Source: Adineta steineri (taxonomy: Eukaryota; Rotifera; Eurotatoria; Adinetida; Adinetidae). From it: a DNA stretch of 64,000 bases. A model generated the notes under the pieces. It was not told where the DNA came from. It worked only from the letters and a program-made list of their open reading frames with translations, and did not search any database. A program made the position numbers and the translations under genes. The DNA lies in contig CAJNOI010000018.1 of assembly GCA_905250115.1 (NCBI GenBank), forward strand, positions 372,001 to 436,000, written 5' to 3'. Positions 35,711 through 47,900 of this stretch are shown piece after piece; the stretch's first letter is position 1, and the number at the start of each line of letters is the position of its first letter.

Positions 35711-38700
35711 ATGTTTAGTCATCGAGGAAATATGTTTCCAATATTAACAACATTTGAACATAATGAAGTATGTATAATAATAATGAAAAAAAGATAAAAA
35801 TTATTTTTTTTATTTCTAATCATAAAGGAAAATAAGGAAAATTATGATTTTTCATCGAAAAAATCAGTTGATGAAGATATTGAAATTATACATGATGATT
35901 GTTTGATTATTGAACCAGATATTCCAATACCAATATTCCATGATGTTTGTATAATAAAATTAAATTTAACTAAAATATATATATATGTTCATTTTTACTT
36001 TAGACAAATTCACATATATCATTAGTGGGTATTTTACCAAATGATTTATCAAAACAAACAAAACTTTTTCTTATTTACGAAAATCGAATAATGAATGTTC
36101 ATGTTGTGACATCTGTTAATAATCTTGAACGACATCATCATATTACAGTAAAAATTAAATCTTATATTTATTAAAATTTTTTTTATTATTATTAGATTTC
36201 ACATGTTAATCATTTTTATTCGATACCAAAACGACATTTATATCTATCGAATATTTGTGATATTCAACATATATCAATTCCTCAACAATATCGAATTATG
36301 TATATATCACCATTAAAGAAACAATTTTCTTTAGGATTTATATGTGAAAATCCTTCAGTGTATAATAATTTACGTCATTTAGTTTTATTTGATGATGGTA
36401 GTGTTGCTTATACAACGATGAATGATCATATACATTTATGTCTTTGTCAAGATTTTGAACGAAATTTTCGTTCAATTGAATCAAAATTAGTTCGAAAAGA
36501 TTTTCAAGAATTATTTTTCGATAAAAATTTAAATAAAAAACAATATCAACTTCATAATTATGTTCGAGTTAAAAAATTTGATGATAAATATCATAATGCA
36601 CAAATAATTGATATTGATTGTTCAATAATGAAATTAAAATTCTATGAAAGACAAGCACAAACAGAAATATGGATGCATCGACAATCATCATTAATTGATG
36701 ATATATTTTTGTCACCAATAGAAATCGCAAGTCCTATTATTTTACAAAATAAACGAAAACATGATGAAATATCACCATGTAAGTGAACATTTATTATTTA
36801 AAACAGAGATGTTCATCCTTTTAGATATATGATAGAAAGATATCAGTTTTAGTAAACTACGTGTTCAATAAATTAGAATGATAATAAATTATACAAACAT
36901 ACATTATAAGTTGAAGTCTTTATATTTAACGAATTGTAATAAATCATACTATTTTTCTTCTATTCTTTAATTATACTTACGAGAAAGAGTCACCAACTTG
37001 AAAATCGCTTTTGAGCTGATATTTTGTGCATAAGTAGACACTAGTAAAAGCCTAAAAGGATAGCGGCTAATAACGCTTTTTCTTCGAGTTATAGTTAATT
37101 TACTGAAGTTTTAGCCTATATCTTGATATAAGAGTGAAAATCGAGTGATTGTAGTTTGGCCTGAATTCTTGTCCATGGATAGTACCAAATGTACATAGCA
37201 TCTCCTGAAAATATCAGTTCAATCGAACCCTTTCTTTACAAGATAATATATTTCCAAAAGTGCTCATATTTTATCAACGATACGAGAAAATTCTTTTTTT
37301 CTAAAAACTTATTATCTCCTGAAGGAAGTGTTCGATTGAACTGATATTTGTAGGATATGCTATCTACATCTGATACTATCCATGGACAAAAGTTCAGATC
37401 AAACTTCGACCACTCGATTTTCAGCACTATATCAAGATATAGGCTAAAATTTCAGTAAACTAACTATAACTCGAAGAAAAAGCACTATTCGCCGCTATCC
37501 TTTTAGGCTTTCACTAGCGTCTACTTAGGTACAAAATATCAGCTCAAAAGCGATTTTCAAGTTAGTGACGCTTCCTCGTGAGTCTATTCGTTTGCGATTC
37601 CGACAACACATTTATCACATTCTCGAGCAAAACGCTCTTCACTTTTGCTTGTTAAATAAATATGCATTTCTTAATTTTAGTAATCGAAAATTGTATTGGA
37701 TCTACAAACAATAACAATATTTGTAATGGTACAGAATATAGATGTGCAACTTCAGATGGAAAACGAAGACCAGGACGGCCGCGAAAAAATCATCTTCCAC
37801 CAAACGAAACAAGAGGTAACATATCTTCCGTGAGAAATATAATACAGCTGTGATCAAAATAACTTTTTATCAATACAATAACTATATATTTGTGAATCAT
37901 TTTCATATTTTAGTTTCTCTATTGCCGTCAATACACACTTTTCATTCAAATTCCTATCAACTTCATCAATGTTCATCATATTGTGTTTTGGGAAAAGAAG
38001 AAAATTTTAATCCAAATTGTTTTACAGAAAATCCGTATATATTACCATTTTCGTACGTTAAATTGTTTTCTTTACATTTATTATTTATTAAAAATTTATA
38101 TTAGATGTGGCTGGAAATATTTTCATATTAATCGTTATGCTAAAGGTCGATTTACAAAAAAACCATCAACACATAAAACTACAACATCGCGTTCGAATTA
38201 TTTATATCGTTCACCATGCGGTCGTTCATTTTTAACATTAGATGAAGTTGAAACTTATTTATTTCAAACAAATTCGAAATTAACAATAAAATTTTTTATT
38301 GATAATCTTTCGACACATATTGAATCATTTATTGAATATGATTCAAAATATATTCTTAATAACGATATATCACAAGGAAAAGAATCCGTTAAAATATCTG
38401 TTTATAATGATAATAATAATAATCTTCCAGATTCATTTCTATATGGAACAGAAACTCGTTCAAAATTAATACTTCGAAATGATCCAAATCCAATAACATG
38501 TTGTTCATGTACAGATAAGTAAGTTATATATTTGAAATTAAATTATTTTTATTTTTTAAATGAAGCTGTCGGGATCGACTAAAATGTCCATGTTGGCGTA
38601 AAACATTTGAACAAGCAAAATCCAATGATAATGAACAAATCGTAAGTTGGCAACGACAACATCTTTCTGATGAACAAATGATTTCACGTTTTGGATACGT

Positions 38701-39672
38701 TCATCAACGTTTAAAAGCTCCTGTATGGAGTGGAATCTATGAATGTAATTCAAAATGTTCTTGTCATACAAAACAATGTACAAATCGTGTTGTACAAAAT
38801 AGTTTATATCAACAAATACAATTATTTCATACGGATACAAAAGGTTGGGCTTTACGTGCACTTCATGATATACCACATGGAAGGTAAAATATATTCATTT
38901 TAAAATTAAATTAAATAATTTCTTTTTATAAGTTTTATGAATGCATATGTTGGAGAATTAATTACGGAAGAAATGGCAACGAAACGTGATTTTAAATATC
39001 TAGCTATATTAGATCATACAAGTCATTTATATACAAATGATAATAATAAACGAAAACAGTCAATGAAAAATTGCTTTAATTATAATAGAATCATAGATGG
39101 TAAGGATTAAATTTCAATTTGAATTAGTTTTATCTATTAAATTCTAGAAACAAATCAAATTCCTATAAAACGTTGTGTTCGTTTATCAACCGATAGTATT
39201 AGCGATGAAGATGATAATGATGATGATGATGATAGTGATGATGAAGAGAATCATTCATGTTTTATTCTTGATGCGAAATATTATGGGTCAATCAGTAGAT
39301 TTTATAATCATTCATGTAAACCAAATATTCATATACAAAATGTAATTATTAACAATAATTCTACTATAGGAATTAGGCTTTTAACCGAACGTTCTGGTTC
39401 GCTGCATGCCTAATAAGATTCGTTTCATTTTTTATTTTCATAGGTATTTATTAATTCACATGATCCTCAATTTCCTGTTATTGCACTTTTTGCATGTCGA
39501 AATATTCGAGCTGGTGAAGGTAAATTTCTAGTTTTGTTTATTTCCTATTCAAATCTTCTTGCATATGTATTTAGAAATTTGTTGGGATTATAATTATACA
39601 GTTGGTTGTATGTCTGGAGTTCGAATTGATTGTCAATGTCAAGCGTCAAATTGTCGTGGTCGTTTATTATGA
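35711..39672 (+). CDS. SETDB1-like histone H3K9 methyltransferase, copy 1
   Basis: Twelve exons: 35711-35767, 35828-35944, 36004-36147, 36196-36778, 37681-37815, 37914-38052, 38105-38518, 38566-38883, 38933-39099, 39148-39341, 39444-39519, 39575-39672 (813 aa). Order: tandem Tudor-type region (about 85-290; VRVKKFDDKYHNAQI); an AT-hook KRRPGRPRKN; an MBD-like domain (NPYILPFSCGWKYF, SPCGRSFLTLDEVETYL); Cys-rich pre-SET (CSCTDNCRDRLKCPC, YECNSKCSCHTKQCTNRVVQ); a SET domain split by an acidic insert (KGWALRALHDIPHGSF, RFYNHSCKPN, EEICWDYNYTVG) and post-SET CQCQASNCRGRLL. The split SET plus MBD is specific to SETDB1. Substitutions: KGWG to KGWA and ELTWDY to EICWDY. It likely trimethylates H3K9, but its activity is uncertain. 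Confidence 0.9.
36779..37680 (+). other. 902-bp intron carrying an inverted-repeat element
   Basis: The introns of this gene are otherwise about 50-100 bp. This one holds the long inverted repeat at 36976-37582 plus about 300 bp of flanking AT-rich sequence. Boundaries CCAT|gtaagt and attttag|TAATC keep the frame. Confidence 0.85.
36976..37582. mobile_element. Fold-back / MITE-like inverted-repeat element
   Basis: Two arms of about 253 bp (36976-37228 and 37330-37582) are inverted copies of each other with roughly 85-90% identity by eye; for example the left arm holds gcctaaaaggatagcggc and the right arm its complement with no change across that stretch. A loop of about 101 bp separates them. 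The outer ends read cttacgag and ctcgtgag. There is no transposase frame. It may be a non-autonomous DNA transposon or a fold-back element; flanking target duplications could not be set by eye. Confidence 0.8.
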
Positions 39673-40041
39673 TTGAGTTATTTATTTCTTTAATAATTTC
39701 GATATTTTATTTTGTGCAAGATATTAACTGTGCTATATTTTGGTTTTTTTTTCTCATTTTCGTACGAATATCTAAAGTTTTTTTTCTTTCTTTCTTTTCT
39801 TGGTATTTGTTGAACAATTTTCTATTTGTGTTTATTAGTTATACATACTTTTTTTTGTTACTATTATTAAAACGAAAAAGGATTAGCTAAAAAATTAAAT
39901 ACTTTTGTTCATAATGAAATATTGTATTGTTATTTTTTTTAGATAGATTTATATCCGAGTATATCATTTTTTTTTCTTATTTATATTATTGTTATTCTAT
40001 ATTCTAGTAAAAACAAACAGAGCAGTACTTTATTCAATCGA
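39673..40041. other. Intergenic region between the two SETDB1-like genes
   Basis: 369 bp, T-rich. A ttctatattctag acceptor (AG at 40006-40007) opens a 34-nt leader before the copy 2 ATG. No gene is seen. Confidence 0.55.
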
Positions 40042-43000
40042 ATGATGGAAAATGTTATAGGTTAGATTTTCTTTTTATTAAAAATTAAAATTTTAGTCAT
40101 TTTCTCCAAGGTAAATTAATGAATTATAAATAACTTTGAATTTGTCTTTTGCTTTTTTTAAACAAAGAAATCAAAAGGTTTTTTCTCTATTTTCGATTGA
40201 TCATATAATTTTCTTCTACACAAACAGTTTTCGTTATCTGGAATGTCATTTACAAGTAAACATTAGTTTGTACAAATATGACAGATAGATTATTAATTAT
40301 GCACGTTATAATCTTTTCTAATTGCATGATTACTAACAACTAGATTATATAATAGAATCCAATTATTCATACTCTTTCTGCGTACAATATTGAATATATT
40401 TTATTTTTGTAGCAAATCTCAAATCATCGTCGATATTCGATCATCACCATTCGAACGTATCATCAAATGTACTGCGCGTAAGTCTGTCAAAAACGAATGA
40501 ACACACCGATACAACTCGGCATCTGCTAGGACAAACAATCAAATGCATCCGACAATCTAATTGTTCTTGATGATGATGACGATGACGATGATACTGAACT
40601 TCATGAAAACGAAGAACATACAACTTTGAAAACATTAATTCCGAAACTTGATATAGATACGGAATTAATTCATGTTCAACCAAATCTACCTATGCGAATA
40701 TGTACAGCTGGTTTATTTTATTCAAATCTTCCACAAACTCATGTTATTATAGTAAATATAAGTTTAGATATTTTTAATTTGAAAACCAAAAGATATGATT
40801 ATTATTTTCTTCCTCTAGGTTAATCATTCTCTTGTAGTATCACCTAAATGTATAATTAAACGACAATTATATTTAAGTAAACCTAATCCATTATTATCTC
40901 TACCAATTCGAACTCGTATTTATAATCGTTATTTATCACTATCTGGTTTTATACTTGAAAAACCTTGTGCAATAAAAAATTCCAATCGATATCTTATTAT
41001 TTATGATAATTTTACTGCATATTATCATTCACAAACTGAATTTCATTTATGTCTTTGTCAAGATTTTGAAAAACATCTAACAAATATTGATTATTTAGAA
41101 TTACGAACATATTATCGAGATGCATTTCGATATTCTAATCAATCTAAACAATCAAATTTAACTGTAGGTACAATAATTCGTGTACGAAAATTCGGTACAC
41201 AATATCATAATGCACGTATTACTGACAAAGATTGTTCAATTATAAAAATATGTTTTTTTGAACGAAAATCTCAAACAGAAATGTGGATACATTTAAATTC
41301 ATCTATTATTGAACCAACTTTAACAAAAGAATTAGATATTTCTTCGTCACCAACTTGTCAAAATTCAATAAAAGATTTAATCATATCATCAAACTCCGAT
41401 TTATTATGCTTACGTAAACGGAAAACGAATGCCAATGATATAAATGAAGGTATTTCTATTAAACATGATTGAGTATAGCATGTAGAAGAACAATTGATCG
41501 CTTGTCGATCGGACATGAATAACGTACTTATATAAAAAGAAAGGAAAAGAAACGACCAAGGACGTGATTAATTAAGAGTAAAACACATTCTGACAATCAT
41601 AGGAAGCATTCCGGAAGAACGGATTACAGATCCTTTTCATAGTAATATAAATATGTTTTTATAGTTAGGAACATATTTTTTAATACTTAGATAAACAAAT
41701 ACATTTCTTTTTATCACTATTATTAATCGATTTTAATGTTGTTTTTTTTGATGTCGCAAAATAATAATACTAATAATAGATTATTATTCTATGTGATATA
41801 AATCTTTTGACAATCGGATTAAATAGAAATTTAAGAAAAATTGATATATCGTGATAACTAATGTCATTAAACAAAATCTGCTTAATTTCAGGTACAAAAA
41901 AGCTGCGTGACCGATCAAATACTCAACGATTAACAATGCCTCAACGTCAATATTCATCATCTAGTGATGATACTCAACCACTAGTAGCATCATCACGTGC
42001 AAATATGCTTACAGTTTATTATACGAGTATTCTTCTACCGAAATTTCGTATACTTAATAATATTCCATACATAGTACATAACTGTAGCCAACAATGTATT
42101 TTATCAGTCGAAAAAAATTTTCTTCCAAATAAAATTCATATCAATCCATATCTACTTCCATTTGAATGTCAATGGTCGATTATAGATGGTAAACCACGTG
42201 GTTATCGTACACCATGTCATCGTACATTTTATTCACTTGATGACATTGAAAAATATCTTTATAAAACAGATTCACAATTATCAATAAAATTTTTTATTGA
42301 TGATCTTTTAACACGTTTTACACCAGCAATTGATACATTTGATAGAAAATTTCTTGTTACTAATGATTTATCTAATGGTCAAGAAAATATCTTAATATCT
42401 GTATATAATGATATAGATAATGATAAACCAGATAATTTTACTTATGTTACCGAAACTCATTCATTTGATAATGAAATTTATGCACAATACAAAGATTATA
42501 GTAAGACATCATGTTGTAATTGTACTGATAAGTAAGTTTTCAAATGATTTTTATATTAGTATATTGTTCTTTCTTTATACTTTAGTTGTAATGATCGAAT
42601 GAAATGTGCTTGTTTTCGTAAGACATTAAAACAAGCAATGCTTAATCATGATCCATTAGTAACCGAAAAACAAAAAAATCGTTATACACTATCAAATATA
42701 ATTAAAAGTATAGGCTATCAAAGAAAACGATTACTTAATCCTGTATTAAGTGGTATATATGAATGTAATTCTAAATGTTCATGTCATTCAAAACATTGTT
42801 CAAATCGTCTTGTTCAGCAAGGTTTATTTGTTCAATTACAATTATTTAAAGATAAAAATAAAGGCTGGGGTTTACGAACTTTACATGATATACCACGTGG
42901 TACATATATTTGTCAATATATTGGAGAATTAATAACATCGGATGAAGGAAATGATCGTGCACAAACTATGGATGATAGATATCAAACAAGTCTTGATTTA

Positions 43001-43366
43001 GTTAAACAAATTCGTTATGAAATTAATAATGGAGAAGAATATAATGATAATGATGAAGATCCATATGTAATAGATGGAAATTTATATGCTAATTTAGGAA
43101 AATATTTTAATCATTCATGTGAACCAAATATGTATATTCAAAATGTCTTTATTGAATCTCATGATTTACATTTTCCGAATTTAGCATTATTTACTCGTAC
43201 ACGTGTTAAAGCTGGAGAAGGTAAATTCTATCTAAATCTAAGTGTCATATATCAAATTTTTAATTTCCTTTTAGAATTAACTTGGCATTATAATTGCGAA
43301 TTATTACCTGATCGTGAAGTGAAATGTTTTTGTGGCTCAAAAAATTGCCGTGGAAGACTTTTTTAA
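40042..43366 (+). CDS. SETDB1-like histone H3K9 methyltransferase, copy 2
   Basis: Seven exons: 40042-40060, 40413-40477, 40530-40751, 40819-41449, 41892-42531, 42586-43220, 43275-43366 (767 aa, phases agree). Order: acidic N-terminus (poly-Asp), Tudor-type region (IIRVRKFGTQYHNARI), MBD-like domain (NPYLLPFECQWSII, TPCHRTFYSLDDIEKYL), pre-SET (CNCTDNCNDRMKCACF, YECNSKCSCHSKHCSNRLVQ), SET (NKGWGLRTLHDIPRGTY, ICQYIGELI, YFNHSCEPN, EELTWHYNCEL) and post-SET CFCGSKNCRGRLF. The cofactor motif KGWGLR is canonical here, but the usual WDYNY reads WHYNC. Copy 2 lacks the AT-hook of copy 1 and has fused exons (MBD in one exon; pre-SET and most of SET in another), so several introns were lost or gained since duplication. 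It probably methylates H3K9. Confidence 0.92.
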
Positions 43367-44925
43367 GTTGAACTTTTTTTTCTCAAATAAAATGTGTCTA
43401 TATATATATATATGCATATGTATATATATATGATTGCTTTGATTTTCTTGTTATAGTTTGCTCATTTTGTGTATGTGATTTTTTTTTTGTGCCGACATAT
43501 CTTTGTGATAAAATTCTTTCTATGTTGCTTCTTTTTTTTTTCATATATATGTGCCGGTCAGATTGTTCGATGAGATTCGACAAAAAAAAAGATTGGGAGA
43601 AAGAAGAAAAAAAAACACGATGACTGAAGAGTGATGACCGTCATTGCTGTGTGAACGTATGAGTGCATGCATGTTCTATGACCCTCGCACCAAGGCGAAA
43701 TAGGGTATGTACAGTTGGTGAGCAGTGACATTGAAGAAAGAGGGGGAGAGAAGGGTGAGAGAGAGAGAGAGAAAGCGAACAAACGAGCGAACGAAGGAGC
43801 ATAGGCTCTATTCATATATTGTTTTGTTCCACACACACACACACACATATACGCACATATACACGCTCTCGTACGAACATGGAAGAACGAGTAAGAAAAA
43901 GAAAAAGAGAGTATAGAAAGAGAGATGCCGATATGATTGCTGTTGCTTGTTAATGGCAGTTCTATTCTTTTCCTTTATTCTTCATTTTGTGTTCTTCTGT
44001 ACTAACAATTATGCAAGTTTTATAACTAGAGTAGAACGATGTCAATCGTCGATTATATGTATGCACATATAGATATTAGATAAACTAGTGTTTAGTCATA
44101 TTTCATTTGTATTGTAAGTTGTACTTGTTTTAATGAATTATTGATTCTCAAAGGAAATATATAACATTTATTCATTGTTTTTATTCATCAGCCAAGAGAG
44201 CAGATAAGTGATAGTAATATAAATATATATATGAAGTAGGTTTTTGACAATGGGAAATCATGTATTTCAATAGTTATTTTCTTTTTCGAGAAGGATATAT
44301 GAAAAGATTAGCTATTTTAACAATTACTGGAAACCGATCCGTCGATGGCTGGATAATGAGTCGGCAGCATGTGGAGTTTCCTGTTTCTTATTGCATGTTT
44401 GCGCTGTTCTTATTCATTTTCTTTTTTTTTATCCTGCCTATAACCAGAATATAAGAAAAGGTCGATGAGCTTTGAATCTTTCTTCTCTCGTTCATCTCAA
44501 ATATTGACTTGTGCTTGAATAAGACAGTCGCTTGACCGAATCATACGTTATATTCTTTTTTTCTCTTTCTCTTTTCTTAATCAAATTGATCGTCGATTGA
44601 ATTCAATACGGATAATATTAATTAAATTAATTCTTTCCCCGAACTCTAATCCATTTCTTTCAAGATCTTTTTCTTCTAAGAATAAAAAAAATGAATTAAA
44701 GTTTTTTTTAACAAAAAAAAAAAAAAAGAAAGAAAGAAAATTATTAAAAACCTGGCGGCTTCATTTGTTCAACAACAAAATGCAACGAGATCGAATAATA
44801 AAAAATTTGTTCTCTCGTCAGCAGCAACAGCAACAGCAGGAGCAATAGCAATAACAACTGCATCTCTATCATCATCTCAATCTCTATCACAATCGACAGA
44901 CGATTCATCAACAGCAGCAGTCGTT
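43367..44925. other. Intergenic region with microsatellites upstream of PTPN gene
   Basis: 1.56 kb. It holds a TA run at 43398-43413, a GA-rich tract at 43736-43775, a CA run at 43831-43848 and a poly-A tract near 44714-44730. A short frame from 44779 (MQRDRIIKNL, then poly-Gln) ends in a stop before the PTPN ATG; it is probably 5' UTR. Confidence 0.6.
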
Positions 44926-47900
44926 ATGACACAACCATCATCAACTTCACATCTATCTGACATTGTACGACAAAAATCTACAACAATGCCAACGAATCAT
45001 TGTTCATCTATTCAACTACAAGATGATACATCATCTGCATCGAGTAAAACACGTTTACTTCAACGTATGATTTCATTAAGACGTTCATCAAGTAGTAAAC
45101 CATCAACACCAATTTTATCATCTCATGTTTCATCAACATCATCATCATGTCGTTCATATAATGTACGTGCATTTGAAATAGCACGCGATCGAAATCTTCG
45201 TCATTATCCTTGTATTATACATTTTCTTGATGATACTGAACGAATATTTCATATAGATGTAAGTTAAAAAAATTATCTACTCATCAAACTTCTTCTTTTT
45301 TTCTTCTTAATTATTATTTATTAGCGTCGTTGTAAAGGAATTGATTTACTTAATGAAGTATTTGATTATTTGGATTTATCAACTGAAAGAAAATATTTTG
45401 GTTTACTTATTGAAGATTTAACACAAGATTTTGCATATCGTTGGTTAGATTCAACAAAAATTCTTAAAAAACAATTAACAACAATGTCACCATATCATCT
45501 TTATTTTAAAGTACGATTTTTTCTTACGGATCCATCAACACAAATTGACGATGAATTTACGAAATATTTATATGTATTACAAATAAAAAAAGAATTATTA
45601 AGTGGAAAAATGTGGTGTCCAAGATCAACAGGAGCTATTCTAGCAAGTTATCTTGTACAAAGTAAATAAATAGAAGAAAATGATATATATCTATATTAAA
45701 TTTAGGTGAACTTGGTGATTATGATTCAAATGAACATCGACAAGGTTATTTAGAAGATTTTCGTTTTGTTCCATTTCAAAATCCAGAATTTGAAAATGAA
45801 GTTGAACAATATCATAAACAACATAAGTAAGAAGATCTCTATTCAACTCATATAATATTCATAGAATTATGTAATGTATCGTATAGGTTTCGATAGAAAA
45901 CAGAACATTTCGTATGAATGTATATTAATCGGTTAGGTTTCTAATCTATTAATATTTATGACTAAATAGTAATATTAAAAATTGTCATCATTTTCTTATT
46001 AGTATTCAATGATAATTGACTTTTTTTTGAAGAATAAGAAGAAGCATTTCTTTTCTATGACTATCGACTCTGTGATGTAAAACAGACGGTTAAACAATCA
46101 CATAAATGTCTTAATCAAGCAGAGGTTATACTGTTTATACACAAGAATACTATTCGAACAACAGACAAATATTAATATAGAGATACTGATTGCTTCTTTT
46201 ATGTAAATAATAATAATAATATGAAAACGTTTTGAACCTCTTGAATGACCTTTCTGTCAACGAGTATTAATCTATAATATATATATAACCTTGGACCTTT
46301 TACTTTTATAGATAAATCTCTTAAATAATCTTCAGAGTGATCGATTTTGAAAGCACATCATAACCATATTTACTTATTCGATGACGTCTTATTCATAGTC
46401 CTTGGATAATATCTAGCCTCTGAGAAAAAAGACAGTCTACTAGTATATTAAGCCTATATTTCTTATTTTCTCTCAATGACATATCAATACTAATTGTTTA
46501 TATATATGTATAAAATACATTAAAACATTAAGTCAATTTTGTTTCGATAATTAAAAGCTAACTAAACATGAAATTAAATCAAGATTCATTTATTAAATAG
46601 AGGTCAATCTCCTGCTGATGCTGAAGTCAATTATCTTCATATGGTGAGTTCATTAGATATGTATGGTGTAGAATTACACAAGGCGTCTGTTAAAGTATGT
46701 AGGATGTTTGATGATAAAACATTGATTTAATTGTTCAATCTATTTAATAAAGGTATCAAATACAAATGATAATGTAAATAATTCAATTGTTGAATTATAT
46801 GTTGGTGTATGTGCAATTGGAATATCTGTTTTTCAAAATTCAACGAAATTAAATACATTTCCTTGGTATAACAAAATAATTTTATAAGAAAATCTAAGAT
46901 AAATCTATTTTTTCCAGGGATCGAATAACAAAAATTTCTTTCAAACGTCGAACATTTTATATTCAACTTGTTAAAAATCTCGTAAGTAACACGTACATAT
47001 AAAAATTCAATAAGCTAGAAAAAAATCTCACTTGCAGACGGATGATGATATACCATCACCTTTATATATCATGGTAAAGAATATTTGAGCATGGTTATTT
47101 ATTGCATGTAGTTTGTTGTTTCATTGAAAAAAAAATTTGAATGTTTATTTAAATCAAAAAAAAAATAGAAAATTAAAATTGAACTTTTATTTAGAATTCA
47201 CCAGATGATAATTCAATTGTATTTACATTACGTAGTTATCGTTGTTGTAAATATTTATGGAAATCATGTGTTGATCATCATACATTTTTTCGTTTAACAA
47301 CGATTTCACCATCACCAAAAAAATTCTTTCAATTCACTAATAAATTTCGACAGAGGTAAATCATAATTATTCAATGATGAAAATACGTTAGTTTTTTTAG
47401 TAATGATGTTATTCCAAATGGTTTAATTATGGAAGCAAATGGTAAAAAGCCAAAGACATTTGAAAGGTTACTATTTTCTTTTTTCTGTAAAATATTTAAA
47501 ACTAATATTTTATGTCTAGAGTTTCAAGCCGTAGGAATTCTCGTGTAACAAATGGTTCATCAACATTACCAGCAAATAATACCTTGTCATTAAATAGAAA
47601 TTCGAATTTAAAAACAGTTCTATTTCTTTCATCATCATCAGTATCAATTTCAAAATCTGATAAATTAGCAAATAATCGTTCACCACCACCTCCTAAACCA
47701 CCACGACAACCATTTAATTCAACAAAAAATTCTTTCGCAAATAATAATGCATTAATTGAAGCTAATGAATATAAACCAAAGAATGCAACACTACCACGAA
47801 ACAATGAGTATCGAAACAGGTAAAAGATAGCATAAGTTACATTTCTGTTTCTTCCGTTCTCTTGTTGTTGTTTTTTTATAACACGAATTTGATAAGTGAC

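Noticed and set aside
37236..37427. A 63-codon minus-strand frame within the inverted-repeat element
   Set aside because: It spans the loop and inner right arm of the repeat; it is not in the left arm and resembles no transposase. It is a by-product of the repeat.
44779..44848. A poly-Gln frame just upstream of the PTPN gene
   Set aside because: It ends in a stop before the PTPN ATG, is built on a CAG/CAA microsatellite and cannot be joined in frame by a clear intron; it is treated as 5' UTR.
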